The notes under the pieces are model-generated. The model was not told where the DNA came from, did no database searches, and saw nothing but the letters and a program-made list of their open reading frames with translations. This document shows, piece by piece, positions 52,501-59,476 of a stretch of DNA of 64,000 bases (position 1 is its first letter; every line of letters begins with the position of its first letter). Source of the DNA: Sipunculus nudus (taxonomy: Eukaryota; Annelida; Sipuncula; Golfingiida; Sipunculidae). The stretch lies in assembly GCA_026874595.1 (NCBI GenBank), contig CM049319.1, positions 5,796,601 to 5,860,600 on the forward strand, given 5' to 3'. The position numbers and the translations under genes are program-made.

Positions 52501-55500
52501 CCTTAGGCTGATGGGCTATTGTCGTCACCCAAGCTGTCCGTCCGTCCGTCCGTCCGTCCGGCGTCCGTTAACTTTTACCTTGTGAGCGGGATATCTTGAA
52601 AAGGATTCACCGTCAGAATTTTATTTCCTCGGTAAAGATGTATATCGACAAAATCTCGGTCAAGTTCGAAGATGGGTGACCTTGACCTTTTTTTCTACAT
52701 TTTAGAGCTGATTATAGAAAACACTTAGATGCTTATTACTCAGGAACCATTGGGTGGATTTTCACAAAACTTACTATGGTTATTGGGACTGATAGTCTGT
52801 ACCTGCTATACAAGTTTGGTGGCGCCACCTACAATTTCTGATTTTTAATAAATTTTTATCGGATTTTTCAACTTTGGGCTTGTGAGCGGGATATCTCGAA
52901 AAGGATTCACCGTAAGAATTTTATTTTTTCAGAGAAGATGTATATTGACAAAATCTCGGTCAAGTTCGAAGATGGGTGACCTTGACCTATTTTTCTACGT
53001 TTTAGAGCTGATTATAGAAAAAAACACTTAGATGCTTATTACTCAGAAACCATTGGGTGGATTTTCACAAAACTTACTATGGTTATTGGGACTGATAGTC
53101 TGTACCAGCTATACAAGTTTGGTGGCACCACCTACAATTTCTGATTTTTAATGAATTTTTATCGGATTTTTCAACTTTGGGCTTGTGAGCGGGATATCTC
53201 GAAAAGGATTCACCGTAAGAATTTTATTTTTTCAGAGAAGATGTATATTGACAAAATCTCGGTCAAGTTCGAAGATTGGTGACCTTGACCTATTTTTCTA
53301 CGTTTTAGAGCTGATTATAGAAAAAACACTTAGATGCTTATTACTCAGGAACCATTGGGTGGATTTTCACAAAACCTACTATGGTTATTTGGACTGATAG
53401 TCTGTACCTGCTATACAAGTTTGGTGGCGCCACCTACAATTTCTGATTTTTAATGAATTTTTATCGGATTTTTCAACTTTGGGCTTGTGAGCGGGATATC
53501 TCGAAAAGGATTCACCGTAAGAATTTTATTTTTTCGGAGAAGATGTATATTGACAAAATCTCGGTCAAGTTCGAAGATGGGTGACCTTGACCTATTTTTC
53601 TACGTTTTAGAGCTGATTATAGAAAAAAACATTTTGAAGCTTATTTCTCAGGAACCATTGGATGGATTTTCACAATACTTACTATGATCATAGGGACTGA
53701 TGGTCTGTAACTGCTGCACAAGTTTGGGGGCGCCACCTGCAATTTCTGATTTTTTATTGAATTTTTCTTGGATTTTTCAGCTTTGGCCTTGTGAGCGGGA
53801 TATCTCTAAAAGGATTCACAATAGGAATTTTATTTCTTTGGTGAAGATGTATATCGACAAAAATCTCGTTCATGTTCCAACATGGGTGACCTTGACCTAC
53901 TTTTCAAGGTCACAGAGCTTATAATAGAATAAAACTTAGAAGCTTATTTTTAAGGAAGCATTTGGTGGATTGTTATGAATCATGGTACATACCTCTCCAT
54001 TTTAAATTTATAACTGAGATATGTACAGATATCAACCATGTGAGAACAGATATTTAGTAATTGTTACTGTTACCACCTCTAAACACTGTTCTTTTGGCTG
54101 AGGGCTTTTGTCAGCTTTTGCTGATATTCTAGTTCTAACTAGTTGTGCAGTCCATAAAATTTATATTTATTTTCTACCGGGCGTGGCTTAAACAAAGCCA
54201 TGACCCAAGTTATTCACTATATACATACATGTACAGGCATACAATGATACATGGTGGCAAATATTGGATTCAAGCGATTTTGGAACTTCTTTTACATATG
54301 TATTTGATAACATTTGATCCAATTGCATATTCGATTTAATAGAATTTTGCAGGAATTTTGTGAATAGAAATTGCGTAATGGTTAAGGGCCGTCAAATATC
54401 CATGCCGGGCTCCTCCTGTCAACTCAGCTTCCAGTTCATGCTCCGATGAAGCGGACTCTCGTCCCACCTTTTTCTTAGGGACGGGTTTCTTAGCCCCCTA
54501 GGTGTTCTTTGGCGGCATCTTAGCTAGTCACTATTACTTAGAAGCTGTGAAGTGCCCTTCACTCTGTCAGATTTGAGAAATATGATGCGACAAACTTTTT
54601 ACATGCCTTATATATACTGCACGGACGGCCCTCGCGAGACTACTTTTTGTTTAGTGACGGCCGCTGGGCGATTTTGTTCACTATTGTTCAATGGTCACCG
54701 CAGGAACCCCGTCATGTGACTGGTTTGGTTTAAGCGTAAAATACGCAGGACTTCCTGGCGGGCTTGGAATTCGGCGACTTTCTTGTGATCCACAAATATG
54801 GTAGGAGGCTGTTGGATATATGACGTAGGCTTTACGAAACTGGACAGGTTCGGGCGAAGCCATCTCCGACCAGGAGTGACTAGGTAGTGGTCATACATGA
54901 GGGGCAGGCAATACAGAAGGTATAATCTTATTGCGTCTGCGAAGGCGTGTCAAGGTGTTATATCTCCGGCGGAGAAAAGTCAGAGTGAGAAAATTCGTCA
55001 TATCCAAAATCACACTGAAGTTTTGATTAGTAAACATAAGGTTTCGTCATTTTTTTGTCTATGGCCAACGTACTCTGTTCCTTAAAATAACCAAACTAAC
55101 CTAGAACGGTTCTTGCACTTTCTTAATACACTCACCGTGTGGGAGAAAAGTTTCGTTATAACTCATTAAGTTCTTGATCTTCCTGTATGGTAGTTAATTT
55201 TCTGAAGGCACACAAATATGTATGTAAAGGAATATGTAAATGACAGCCAAGTCGTGCGAGGCACATGAAGGACGACAGATACCACTATGTTTTGTATATT
55301 CATATAAATTCTTTTGTCTCATTTAATTTATTTCAACATCGAATACATTTAATTTATCATTTAATACCTTATGTTTATATCGATATTTAATTAACCGCAG
55401 TTTTCTCGATGGCTTGGGTCACGCTTTAAACTAAGCATATTAGTCCTCTATAAATGCTTATTGATTAGTGAATTCACAGTTAATTTTTACCTACCCCTGA

Positions 55501-56160
55501 TATAATGACAGGAGAGGCATTCACGATGGAAAGATTTAAATGGACAGATGATCACATCTTTCTACACTTCCTAAAAAATAAAATTTTCATAAACCATGGC
55601 CTAAAAGCATAAATCATGGCCTTTTTCTTCCTTGGGTATTTCAGTGTTTAAGCTACCATGTAATAAATCAGTACAAGTTCACAATAGAAAAAGAAAGCAA
55701 AGGTGAGAGATATTAAAGCAAGCCTGCAAATGATTGTCAATACTTGTTCATGACTTTTAGAAAATTCTAAATGACACTACAGAATCATGATCAGTAATAA
55801 TTTTGTTGACTTTTCAGGGCGTGGGAACTCTGGATTATCTTAAACTAAGGATGGTACCTTTTAGGCCTCATACCTCCGATAAGAAAAACTGTCCTAAAGT
55901 ATCCACACCTTTTTTCGGATAAACACAAAAATTGGATACATCGTAGTCGATGCCCTACAGTCAAAACAATTTTGTAAACAAAAATATTTCAGCCAAATAC
56001 TAATAATGGGAAAAAGAACAGACCAATAAACAAACATACACGGGTTCAAACATAACCTCTCATTTGGAAGGTAATGACATAATCGTAAATTCTTACCGCC
56101 AGAGTCTGACGTGACGCAGTGAAACATCAGCAAAATCAACAGTACCTCTGAAAGAAACAT
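24313..56160 (-). CDS. Neprilysin-like M13 zinc metallopeptidase gene, probably disabled
   Basis: Gene-level entry. Twenty exons were placed by matching splice sites, phases and family motifs. The family comprises secreted or type II membrane enzymes that cut small extracellular peptides, with zinc held by two His of HExxH and the Glu of ENxAD. The product would be about 680 residues plus one unfound exon, close to the family's usual 700-770. Seen in order: signal peptide, CTSHVC, MDPSADPC, YACG, NAFY, HELGH, GENIAD, HSPGKFR, CCVIW. Lesions: no exon found between NAFY and HELGH, a 1-nt deficit at the start of the following exon, and a TAA at 26031-26033. Whether it is closer to neprilysin or to ECE cannot be decided. 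An alternative upstream first exon lies at 62485-62590. Confidence 0.85.
24413..25639. other. M13 intron 20
   Basis: Holds the pogo-like ends at 24690-24990 and a GTGT-rich stretch near 25340. No coding signal. Confidence 0.6.
24690..24990. mobile_element. Tc1/pogo-like terminal fragment(s)
   Basis: TACAGTGAAACCTCGAAATT at 24687 and TACAGTGGAACCTG at 24955 resemble the ends of pogo/Tigger-type elements, which start CAGT after a TA target. Internal CTCGATAAAGTGGTCGTA and inverted CGAGGTGATCGTCC are seen. No transposase ORF. Similar ends are near 13662 (inverted) and 33021. Confidence 0.45.
25640..25716 (-). CDS. M13 gene exon 20: VWC and HSPGKFR
   Basis: 77 nt, phase 0 to phase 2, between GTCACAG and GTCGGT. 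It encodes VWCAEYKPEGW and ends EHSPGKFR. W-C, the H-S-P-G and the final F-R match the family, where this His and Arg help bind the transition state and the substrate. The exon is intact but lies after the stop in exon 19. Confidence 0.92.
25745..25799. repeat. (TA)n microsatellite
   Basis: TA run in the short intron between M13 exons 20 and 19, about 30 bases from exon 20. Confidence 0.95.
25971..26066 (-). pseudogene. M13 gene exon 19 with in-frame stop
   Basis: 96 nt, phase 0 at both ends, between CTCACAG and GTAAAT. It reads AYRTWKEANGG, then TAA at 26031-26033, then QTLPMLGVTDEQ and LMFLSYAQ. Everything on both sides follows the family (AY..W......LPGL..T..QLFF...AQ), and the exons before and after join in phase, so the stop is a point change in an otherwise intact exon. 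It would cut off the last 78 or so residues, including the C-terminal His and Arg of the active site. Confidence 0.88.
26337..26395. repeat. (TA)n microsatellite
   Basis: TA run with one TG interruption in the intron between M13 exons 19 and 18. Confidence 0.93.
27090..27155 (-). CDS. M13 gene exon 18: GENIAD third zinc ligand
   Basis: 66 nt, phase 0 at both ends, from CTTTTAG|GTG to AGG|GTGCGT. It encodes VNGKQTLGENIADAAAA and RTAFR. The Glu of E-N-I-A-D is the third zinc ligand and the Asp orients the catalytic His in M13 enzymes. The normal Gly-Gly or Asn-Gly-Gly after it is replaced by Ala-Ala-Ala. The intron on its 5' side begins at once with a 33-bp minisatellite. Confidence 0.92.
27160..27370. 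repeat. 33-bp minisatellite in M13 intron
   Basis: Six or so units of GAAAATACATACTGAAAACC plus AGGGGAAAATTAT, with later units diverging. It starts within a few bases of exon 18. Confidence 0.9.
27592..28497. mobile_element. hAT-like non-autonomous element
   Basis: Terminal inverted repeats CAGTGGCGGATCCAGA and, at the other end, TCTGGTTCCGCCACTG (15 of 16 matching). Flanks ATTCATTT and, one base past the end, ATTCAGTG may be a decayed 8-bp target duplication. It holds a (TA)n tract at 28084-28144. It sits in the intron between M13 exons 18 and 17. Confidence 0.6.
29155..29288 (-). CDS. M13 gene exon 17: WWxxE segment, one base short
   Basis: The family-like reading GRLFNKYGDKQRGWWPEE, then YEERAKCFEIQYSSY and FVPAVNMT, needs 135 nt from a phase-0 acceptor and ends phase 0 at ACG|GTAAGA. 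The only AG at the 5' edge (GACAG|GACGACTG) leaves 134 nt. Exon 16 also ends in phase 0, so the join as read is shifted by one. A single G lost at the junction would explain it. The residues themselves, including ERAKC and QYSSY, are classic M13. Confidence 0.85.
29920..30200 (+). repeat. Diverged copy of the SINE-like element at 7.05 kb
   Basis: Shares CACTCACAA(A/G)CGAGT, GCAGTAGTCACCGG, CTGCCCTGTCACGTAGTCCG and GGAGGCGGTT-like stretches in the same order with the 7056-7386 insert. It lies in the intron between M13 exons 17 and 16. Confidence 0.7.
30365..30431 (-). CDS. M13 gene exon 16: HELGH zinc-binding motif
   Basis: 67 nt between TTTACAG and GTAAGA, one base then 22 codons, ending phase 0. 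It reads AMNIGRLGSVLGHELGHGL then TSK. HExxH supplies two zinc-binding His and the catalytic Glu; NIG.LG matches the family NYG.IG just before it. The usual F-D-D after HExTHG is replaced by L-T-S. The exon needs a phase-2 donor upstream, while exon 14 ends phase 1, so an exon (called 15 here) is missing between them. Confidence 0.92.
31690..31888. repeat. Two (TA)n tracts around a short unique stretch
   Basis: TA runs at 31690-31750 and 31819-31888 flank a palindromic TGCCGG/CCGGCA stretch. They lie in the intron where M13 exon 15 should be. Confidence 0.92.
33079..33131. repeat. (TA)n microsatellite
   Basis: TA run about 230 bases from M13 exon 14, again in the interval lacking exon 15. 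Confidence 0.95.
33357..33421 (-). CDS. M13 gene exon 14: NAFY substrate-binding motif
   Basis: 65 nt, one base completing Arg, then DYIGSHAAKINAFYAMTHNLM, ending phase 1 at T|GTAAGT. N-A-F-Y matches the family NAxY strand, whose Asn and Ala bind the substrate backbone. The family's F-P-A-G-I-L should follow, but the exon stops before it. The first 21 bases and the acceptor are repeated by a 76-bp tandem duplication immediately 5' (33401-33476 and 33477-33552). Confidence 0.88.
33401..33552. repeat. 76-bp tandem duplication across the M13 exon 14 acceptor
   Basis: 33401-33476 and 33477-33552 differ by one base (CAATAT against CGATAT). Each holds the first 21 bases of exon 14 and the TTTACAG acceptor. 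The distal acceptor leads only into a truncated exon, so it would add a frame-altering segment if used. Confidence 0.93.
33658..33990 (+). repeat. GTCCGTCCG-type repeat in M13 intron
   Basis: Starts ATGACGGGACGTCTTATGGC, then TCTGTCCGTCCGTTGTCC, then two diverged direct copies of ATGAGG(T/A)CAGAGGTCAC. It is related in style to the 52.5-kb element and to 42546-42645. Confidence 0.5.
34005..34108 (-). CDS. M13 gene exon 13
   Basis: 104 nt, phase 0 to phase 2, from TTGCAG|TTT to AG|GTAAAC. It reads FEPNEEFFYNSLM and later KLSFASSTNHKMW. The family has a F..N.........L......W stretch here, leading into the NA(Y/F)Y strand of the active-site cleft. It joins exon 14 by completing an Arg codon. 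Confidence 0.88.
34413..34487 (-). CDS. M13 gene exon 12: GYMDEL segment
   Basis: 75 nt, phase 0 at both ends. It encodes LDDVVTMIGY and then MDELLDDDALDEEYS, the family's IGYPD...D...L...Y segment with Met in place of Pro. The donor that keeps the frame is a weak GTGGCA; the stronger-looking GTCTTT nine bases on would shift the phase. Confidence 0.82.
34488..36821. other. M13 introns 11 and 10 around exon 11
   Basis: AT-rich with a GA-rich patch at 35150-35230. Apart from exon 11 nothing is recognised. Confidence 0.55.
35492..35590 (-). CDS. M13 gene exon 11
   Basis: 99 nt, phase 0 at both ends, between TTCCAAAG and GTACGA. It reads ARPLIGDIRATF, KQIEGAIWLDEATRQASVDK. This matches the family pattern I..IR..F...L....W(M/L)D..T...A..K. 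All residues are in frame. Confidence 0.9.
36822..36938 (-). CDS. M13 gene exon 10: conserved WxxC and helix
   Basis: 117 nt, phase 0 at both ends, between GTTTCAG and GTAATG. It encodes ASFGNAAWEKCMLST, then QVFQHALGRIYVDNYF. The W..C followed by a helix with A.G..YV...F is strongly conserved in the family, where the Cys forms a disulfide in the ectodomain. Confidence 0.9.
37037..37107. repeat. (TA)n microsatellite
   Basis: TA run 100 bases upstream (5' side) of M13 exon 10. Confidence 0.95.
37665..37758 (-). CDS. M13 gene exon 9: VNYLM segment
   Basis: 94 nt, starting with one base that completes Lys and ending phase 0 at GCG|GTAAAT. It reads TRVNYLMLIIMSDLM then PGAPKKLVPRKLA. The V-N-Y-L motif is typical of M13 proteins just before the conserved Cys exon. 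Downstream of its acceptor, in the intron, a long minisatellite begins. Confidence 0.87.
37765..38620. repeat. About 29-30-bp minisatellite, many units, in M13 intron
   Basis: Units of the type CCGACAGTATATACATATGA followed by CCAAAAATA, repeated with variation, interrupted by a (TA)n tract at 37914-37962. It explains several long minus-strand ORFs here, which are repeat translations. Confidence 0.92.
38621..39658. other. Rest of M13 intron 8
   Basis: Beyond the minisatellite this is unremarkable AT-rich DNA; no exon seen. Confidence 0.5.
39659..39786 (-). CDS. M13 gene exon 8
   Basis: 128 nt, phase 0 to phase 2, acceptor CAACTAG and donor AA|GTAAGG. It encodes LVGNTENLDVNYDTQVF, then ITSLEMLKKLMKL and the start of STPEK. 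The family has V.V....Y...L..L...TP at this point. It joins exon 9 in frame as STPEK-TRVNYL, matching the conserved x-x-NYL. Confidence 0.85.
40213..41482 (-). mobile_element. Shorter relative of the 18.7-kb element, inverted
   Basis: On the minus strand it starts TTTTAGCTCAGCTAACTGAA, has GTCCGTCCGTCCG soon after, and ends TGACCCATGGGGCATGAGG. Both ends match the 18676-21845 element. The interior has several TGACCTAATTTCAGG-type repeats. It lies in the intron between M13 exons 8 and 7. Confidence 0.65.
41783..41851 (-). CDS. M13 gene exon 7
   Basis: 69 nt, phase 0 at both ends, between TTCTCAG and GTAAGA. It reads IRYEEYGDSELLSLGEM and ends HNISS. It corresponds to the family stretch with R...YN.....L..L.P.I.W, though the Tyr-Asn is not kept. 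No stop occurs in the frame. Confidence 0.78.
42285..42320. repeat. (TA)n microsatellite
   Basis: TA run in the intron between M13 exons 7 and 6. Confidence 0.95.
42546..42645. repeat. Small palindromic repeat (MITE-like)
   Basis: TATGCCCGTCTATGAATGG at one end and AAGCCATAAGACGGGCGTG at the other form short inverted ends (GCCCGTCT/AGACGGGC). GTCCGTCC lies inside. Related sequence starts near 33660 (GACGGGACGTCTTATGGCAT). Confidence 0.5.
42772..42948 (-). CDS. M13 gene exon 6
   Basis: 177 nt, phase 0 at both ends, from TTTCCAG|ATA to CGG|GTAGGT. It encodes IGLGGSLIEDEAWY, then helices rich in Glu and Val ending VVELEEEIVR. The family has a Q-x-G-L-x-L-x-x-x-xxY segment here, followed by a helix ending in E-x-x-I/L-A. 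The local match is moderate, but position, phase and the open frame support it. Confidence 0.82.
42949..45052. other. M13 intron 5
   Basis: Contains a poly-C tract near 43090, the 30-bp minisatellite and otherwise unremarkable DNA. Nothing coding recognised. Confidence 0.55.
43325..43705. repeat. About 30-bp minisatellite in M13 intron
   Basis: Units of AACAGATACATGCACAGTGA plus AATAAGGAAT with point variation, about a dozen copies. It explains the Cys- and Tyr-rich minus-strand ORF over the same bases. Confidence 0.9.
45053..45264 (-). CDS. M13 gene exon 5: GAWP segment
   Basis: 212 nt between CTACAG and GTAAGT, phase 1 to phase 0. It reads ENSTDWREPLL, FGAWPTVMPDWN, then a long amphipathic stretch and FYVQPWIVDFMY. 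FGAWP matches the family's GGWP motif and FYVQP the strand with VxPD. This exon lies left of the right-hand duplication block, so its duplicate, if any, is outside the window. Confidence 0.88.
46195..46284. repeat. Imperfect (TA)n microsatellite touching M13 exon 4
   Basis: TA run with CATG and TTTA interruptions that ends four bases from the exon 4 donor. The left copy has none at this place. Confidence 0.95.
46289..46372 (-). CDS. M13 gene exon 4: KARVYYKSCID segment
   Basis: 84 nt between TTACTAG and GTAAGA, phase 1 at both ends. It encodes ILAGPPEPDEPN and then VTKARVYYKSCIDA, matching the family pattern of an AxxKAxxxYxSC helix with a conserved Cys. It joins exon 5 to read SCIDADENSTDW. 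The intron side carries a long imperfect (TA)n tract right beside the donor. The left copy (552-635) encodes the same residues here. Confidence 0.9.
46373..48551. other. M13 intron 3
   Basis: Aligned in part with the left copy; about 47990-48530 has extra sequence not in the left copy. No exon seen. Confidence 0.55.
48552..48713 (-). CDS. M13 gene exon 3: MDPSADPC / YACG block
   Basis: 162 nt from CGTACAG|CCCGG to G|GTAATA, phase 1 to phase 1. It contains MDPSADPCQDFYQYACGNF, then YVNPIPEG and a helical stretch ending FAKVR. This is the hallmark N-terminal signature of family M13, with two conserved Cys and the NPIP turn. The splice to exon 4 (G+AC, Asp) is in frame. A diverged copy with a lost acceptor is at 2699-2860. 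Confidence 0.92.
49523..49562. repeat. (GA)n microsatellite beside M13 exon 2
   Basis: GA run ending 20 bases from exon 2; shared with the left copy. Confidence 0.95.
49583..49627 (-). CDS. M13 gene exon 2: first Cys pair of the ectodomain
   Basis: A 45-nt exon between TGTCAG and GTGAGT, phase 1 at both ends, encoding AEDTICTSHVCRKR. The C-T-x-x-x-C spacing, shortly before the MDPxxxPC block, is the normal start of the M13 N-terminal subdomain. It lies beside a (GA)n tract, as does its partner in the left copy (4941-4985). Length and both phases are the same in the two copies, which supports a real exon. Confidence 0.85.
52308..52445 (+). repeat. tRNA-derived SINE, right copy
   Basis: Partner of 8022-8165, with AGTGGTAAAACGCTCGG and GAGTTCGATCCGGCC. 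The B box has lost bases, so it is more decayed than the left one. Confidence 0.7.
52487..54130 (+). mobile_element. Element with inverted ends and five ~300-bp internal repeats
   Basis: Starts with GCCCTCAGCCCTTAGGCTGA and has the inverted GGCTGAGGGC near 54098. A GTCCGTCCGTCC tract follows the start. GAGCGGGATATC recurs at 52584, 52884, 53187, 53489 and 53793, so the units are 300-304 bp. The left duplicate has an empty site (TTATTATAACTAGTTGTGC near 8205). No transposase is seen; a non-autonomous element that grew by tandem duplication is likely. Confidence 0.75.
56097..56160 (-). CDS. M13 gene exon 1: signal peptide or membrane anchor
   Basis: ATG at 56158-56160 opens 21 codons, MFLSEVLLILLMFHCVTS followed by DSG, ending G|GTAAGA in phase 1, which joins exactly to exon 2 (G+AT gives Asp). 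The short hydrophobic core followed by small residues suits a cleaved signal peptide better than a full membrane span. The bases just after the ATG also form a good 3' splice site (TGTTTCTTTCAG|AGG), so part of the same exon may be spliced to an upstream first exon. The left duplicate lacks this exon, as about 1.2 kb is absent there. Confidence 0.7.
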
Positions 56161-58194
56161 TATGACTGATGTTATCCGCTCCCTGTCCGTCAAAGGTCTG
56201 GGTTCGAACACTGTTGCGCGAGGCTGATATACATGATTACAAACTACCAGAAAATTGCAATGCACTTTAAAAACATAGCGCCAACAGATATTCGTGTAGG
56301 CAGTTAATCTCAGGGGTAATTCGTTTTGCGAAATATCGAAAATTACAATTATGTAGTGTGTAGAACATGATAAACGAGGCCTGATGGTCGTTATTATATA
56401 TTCACATTTCATAAAGGAACCTCATGATGGATGGAGTTGCTAATAATGTAACAAGACAGCAGCTGATATTACATCTGGAAACAATCGTCTTGTAATTATA
56501 TTTGTCAAGATTCTGTCTCGAAGCTGTCACTAGAGACATACGTAACGTCATGCCCAGAGTTAAGGATAAAAGTATAGAAAGTATTAAATCAGGAAAATAT
56601 TACTGAATCTTCCAGTCTGCTTATTGAAACTTATTGATAACAGTGGTAATATTCTTTATTTGAGGATGAAGACTAGAATAAACTAAGAGGTGCCCATTCA
56701 CCTACCAATGGGAAAGGAATGTGATTTCTAAGGGTTATTTTGGTTGTGAAAAGTTCTTATAAAGCCTTCGTGAAGAATGTCTGAAGTTGTTTGTCAACAA
56801 CATGTTTGTAAACACAGTAATGTTTACAAACGGGAAAAATGTAAACTAAGGTGGTAGCTTGCTTATATGCAGAGGTAGCAAGATCATTCGTTGCATAAAG
56901 CCATTTGCAAAGCTCTGGCTTATCTGACTTGCTGCAAGTTGCTCTTGTTGAATCTGTTTGAGTATTTTGCCGGGCCATCACATATTATAAACACGTTGAT
57001 ATAAACAAAAACATACATCGCGTGTCCGGTGATATCCAAGTTTTCTATCCTAATTTTATAAAAGCACCCGGTGGTAACCTTTAGTTTATAAGGGTCAGAT
57101 AGGTGATTCGGTCACTTTAAGGTTCTCAATTGGGGTAAAACTTTTTTTACATTTATATGAATGGATCACATCTATTTACAAAAAAAAGTGTTCTTCATTC
57201 CCCAGGAACAGGAAAAATCAGAAGGAAAGGAAAAAGGGTCAGTTAGCCTTGCATGGTCGATGATTTCAGTTTTTGAACCAATTCTGACCTAAGGTAATTT
57301 AGTTTTGAAGCTAATTAAATTCTTGCTGAGATGGCAGGATTAATCCGTGTCTATTTTATAGGTTGTTTCGTACGAGATACACCAAAGATATCCATGGATT
57401 TTAACAGTTATTATTTTTCTGCATACTGACCAAAGTCCAGTTTATGTTCAGATAGGAGCTCTGCAAGCCTTGTTGTTTTCTATTTCTACCAGCCAGGAAT
57501 GTTAATGTTGATAATTATTGTTTCAACCAAGGCTATTATCCCCCAGTAAGAAATAAAAGGAAAGGGGGAAAACATGGTGGATTTCAGATATATATTGTTC
57601 CGTCTAGACAGTTAGTTTTATATTTTAATTTGCTTTTCTGATAGTATTAAATTAGCAAGCGTAGTTGCTGTTTATGCTGACATCTACCGGACGGTAATGT
57701 GACTATACTTTACACAATAACAATTTATGCATTATGAGGTTCTTTGTTCTGTGTGACGGCTGAAAGTTAAAAAATCTGCCTAAGAAGTAAGTTTATCCCT
57801 TTATACTAATATATCTAGATCTTAACTTGCTGTAACTCTTTTCTTAAGATATTCAGGAAATAACAACTTTGTATTAGTTCTGCAACTTTATGAGAACACT
57901 GTCCTAATTGTCGACCTTTTTTACGCCTGTGTTCCTAAAGACAATGAAAATGCCTGCAGTCCCAGAAAAAGTAATATACCTTTAAGAAAGGTGCTGTTTA
58001 AAAAATTCCATGCCAACAGCTCACTGCACGTAACACAGATACATGTATCTTTCGGGCAATTGTTGAATTTTGTGAACGCGTCAGAATGGATCTTCCATTC
58101 ATGATAGGGGATGAAAATGCTGAGGATTTTGTGATTTTCAATTATAATGTATTTAAAGAAAGGCGCACTCGTTTGTAAGTGAAACACGGCATTT

Positions 58195-58320
58195 TACCTG
58201 CAGAGCGATCACCCTTGATGGGGCACGACCTTGAAAAATCTCACCGCCTCAGCTGAGATTCGAACTCATGATCTCCCGGCTTGAGTTCTATGCTTTAGGC
58301 CTGTGCCACAGGAGCACATG
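58195..58320 (-). repeat. tRNA-derived SINE on the minus strand, right copy
   Basis: Minus strand shows TGGCACAGGCCTAAAGC and a full B box GAGTTCGAATCTC. It is the partner of 11180-11310 and has the better-preserved B box of the two. Confidence 0.7.
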
Positions 58321-59391
58321 ATTTTGTTTCGTGACCATGAATAGGTAGAGAAAAATGGCAACATGGATGTTTTTATTGATAAGTCCATCAGCTTTAAACT
58401 GCTGTACATTGCCAGCTTTCTTCATGAAAATCTCACGGGAGTTTATCAACTAACCCTTGACAATACAACTTAAACGCTGAAATGATAAAAGAATGACAAG
58501 GTCGATACAGTCATATTCTAGCCCAGCCTCTGCATGTCATTAGCATCATGACCAACATCAGGGGTAAAAATATGCACCATCTCAAAAACAGTGATTCTAG
58601 ATTTCAGCAGATTTGACCTGGAAGATCAAGGTCAAGGGATTTTGAACTCCTCCGAAATTTTGATAGAGGGGACGTGTGTCAAATTTGAAGAAAAATATTT
58701 TCAGTACTTTTAAAAAGTGATGGGGGGGGGGGGGGTCACAAATGTCCTAGTATTGTGCGATTTGACCTTGAACAACAAAGTACCCATACTATTTCGAGAA
58801 CTCAGTGGAAAGAACTTGTGTGTCAAAAACGCATAATCCTACATAGGTAATTGTGTTCACAAGACATAACTAACCTTTCTGATCTGGAAGATCCTGATTA
58901 GGGGTGAGAACTTTATTGAAACAAGTCTTGTACCAAATTTGAAGACAAAACGTAAAATAATTCAAAAGTAATGGGGTTCACAAAAAAATAAAATTTTCGG
59001 CAGATGTGAACTCGAAGATGAAGGTCAAGCTTATCGGCTTTCGAACTCGTCCTAGAATTTGGTATAAACAATATCACGTTTACTAGATATCCTATAGGCG
59101 ACGCGGACAATTACAGATGATACCACTCTAAACAATATGTCTTTCCTGGAGAGGGGGAGACATAATCATTTAAGGGTTAAAATATGTAACAAATATAGAA
59201 CGCATTAAGTACTTTAATCTATATGAATATGTACATTGGCCGATTGGAATGGCGTACTTTTGGGCAATTGCGAAAGTCCCTAGATGAACGACAGAGTTCA
59301 ATGATGTAGTTTCTGATAGAAGGCGCTGCTAGGGCCCCTTGAAAAATACAGTGAAATATCTCAGGATTTGGGTAACAATCGGAGAAATTAC

Positions 59392-59476
59392 CTCCTGGGG
59401 ACATACCGGACAGTCCTAGGCCAAGAACGTACATATCCGTTGCGACACCATAGGGGAGTTCTGTGACGAAAGTCCA
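59392..59476 (-). other. Weak candidate exon upstream of M13 exon 1
   Basis: A good acceptor (TTTTTCTTCAG) and donor (GAG|GTAATT) flank an open frame WTFVTELPYGV, then TDMYVLGLGLSGMSPG. Ending phase 1, it would join the internal acceptor of exon 1 in frame. The left copy (12367-12452) is one base longer, so it loses that phase. No family match. Confidence 0.25.

Larger units (their letters stand above)
49628..56096. other. M13 intron 1
   Basis: Holds poly-C near 49931, the tRNA-derived SINE at 52308 and the tandem-built element at 52487-54130. The rest matches the left copy and shows no exon. Confidence 0.55.

Noticed and set aside
54681-54898. Minus-strand ORFs as an M13 exon
   Set aside because: No phase-compatible splice sites, no family motifs, and not needed between exons 1 and 2, which already join in phase.
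55894-56412. 172-codon minus-strand ORF as a gene
   Set aside because: Only the 64 bases of the signal-peptide exon have support; the ORF runs through both splice sites.
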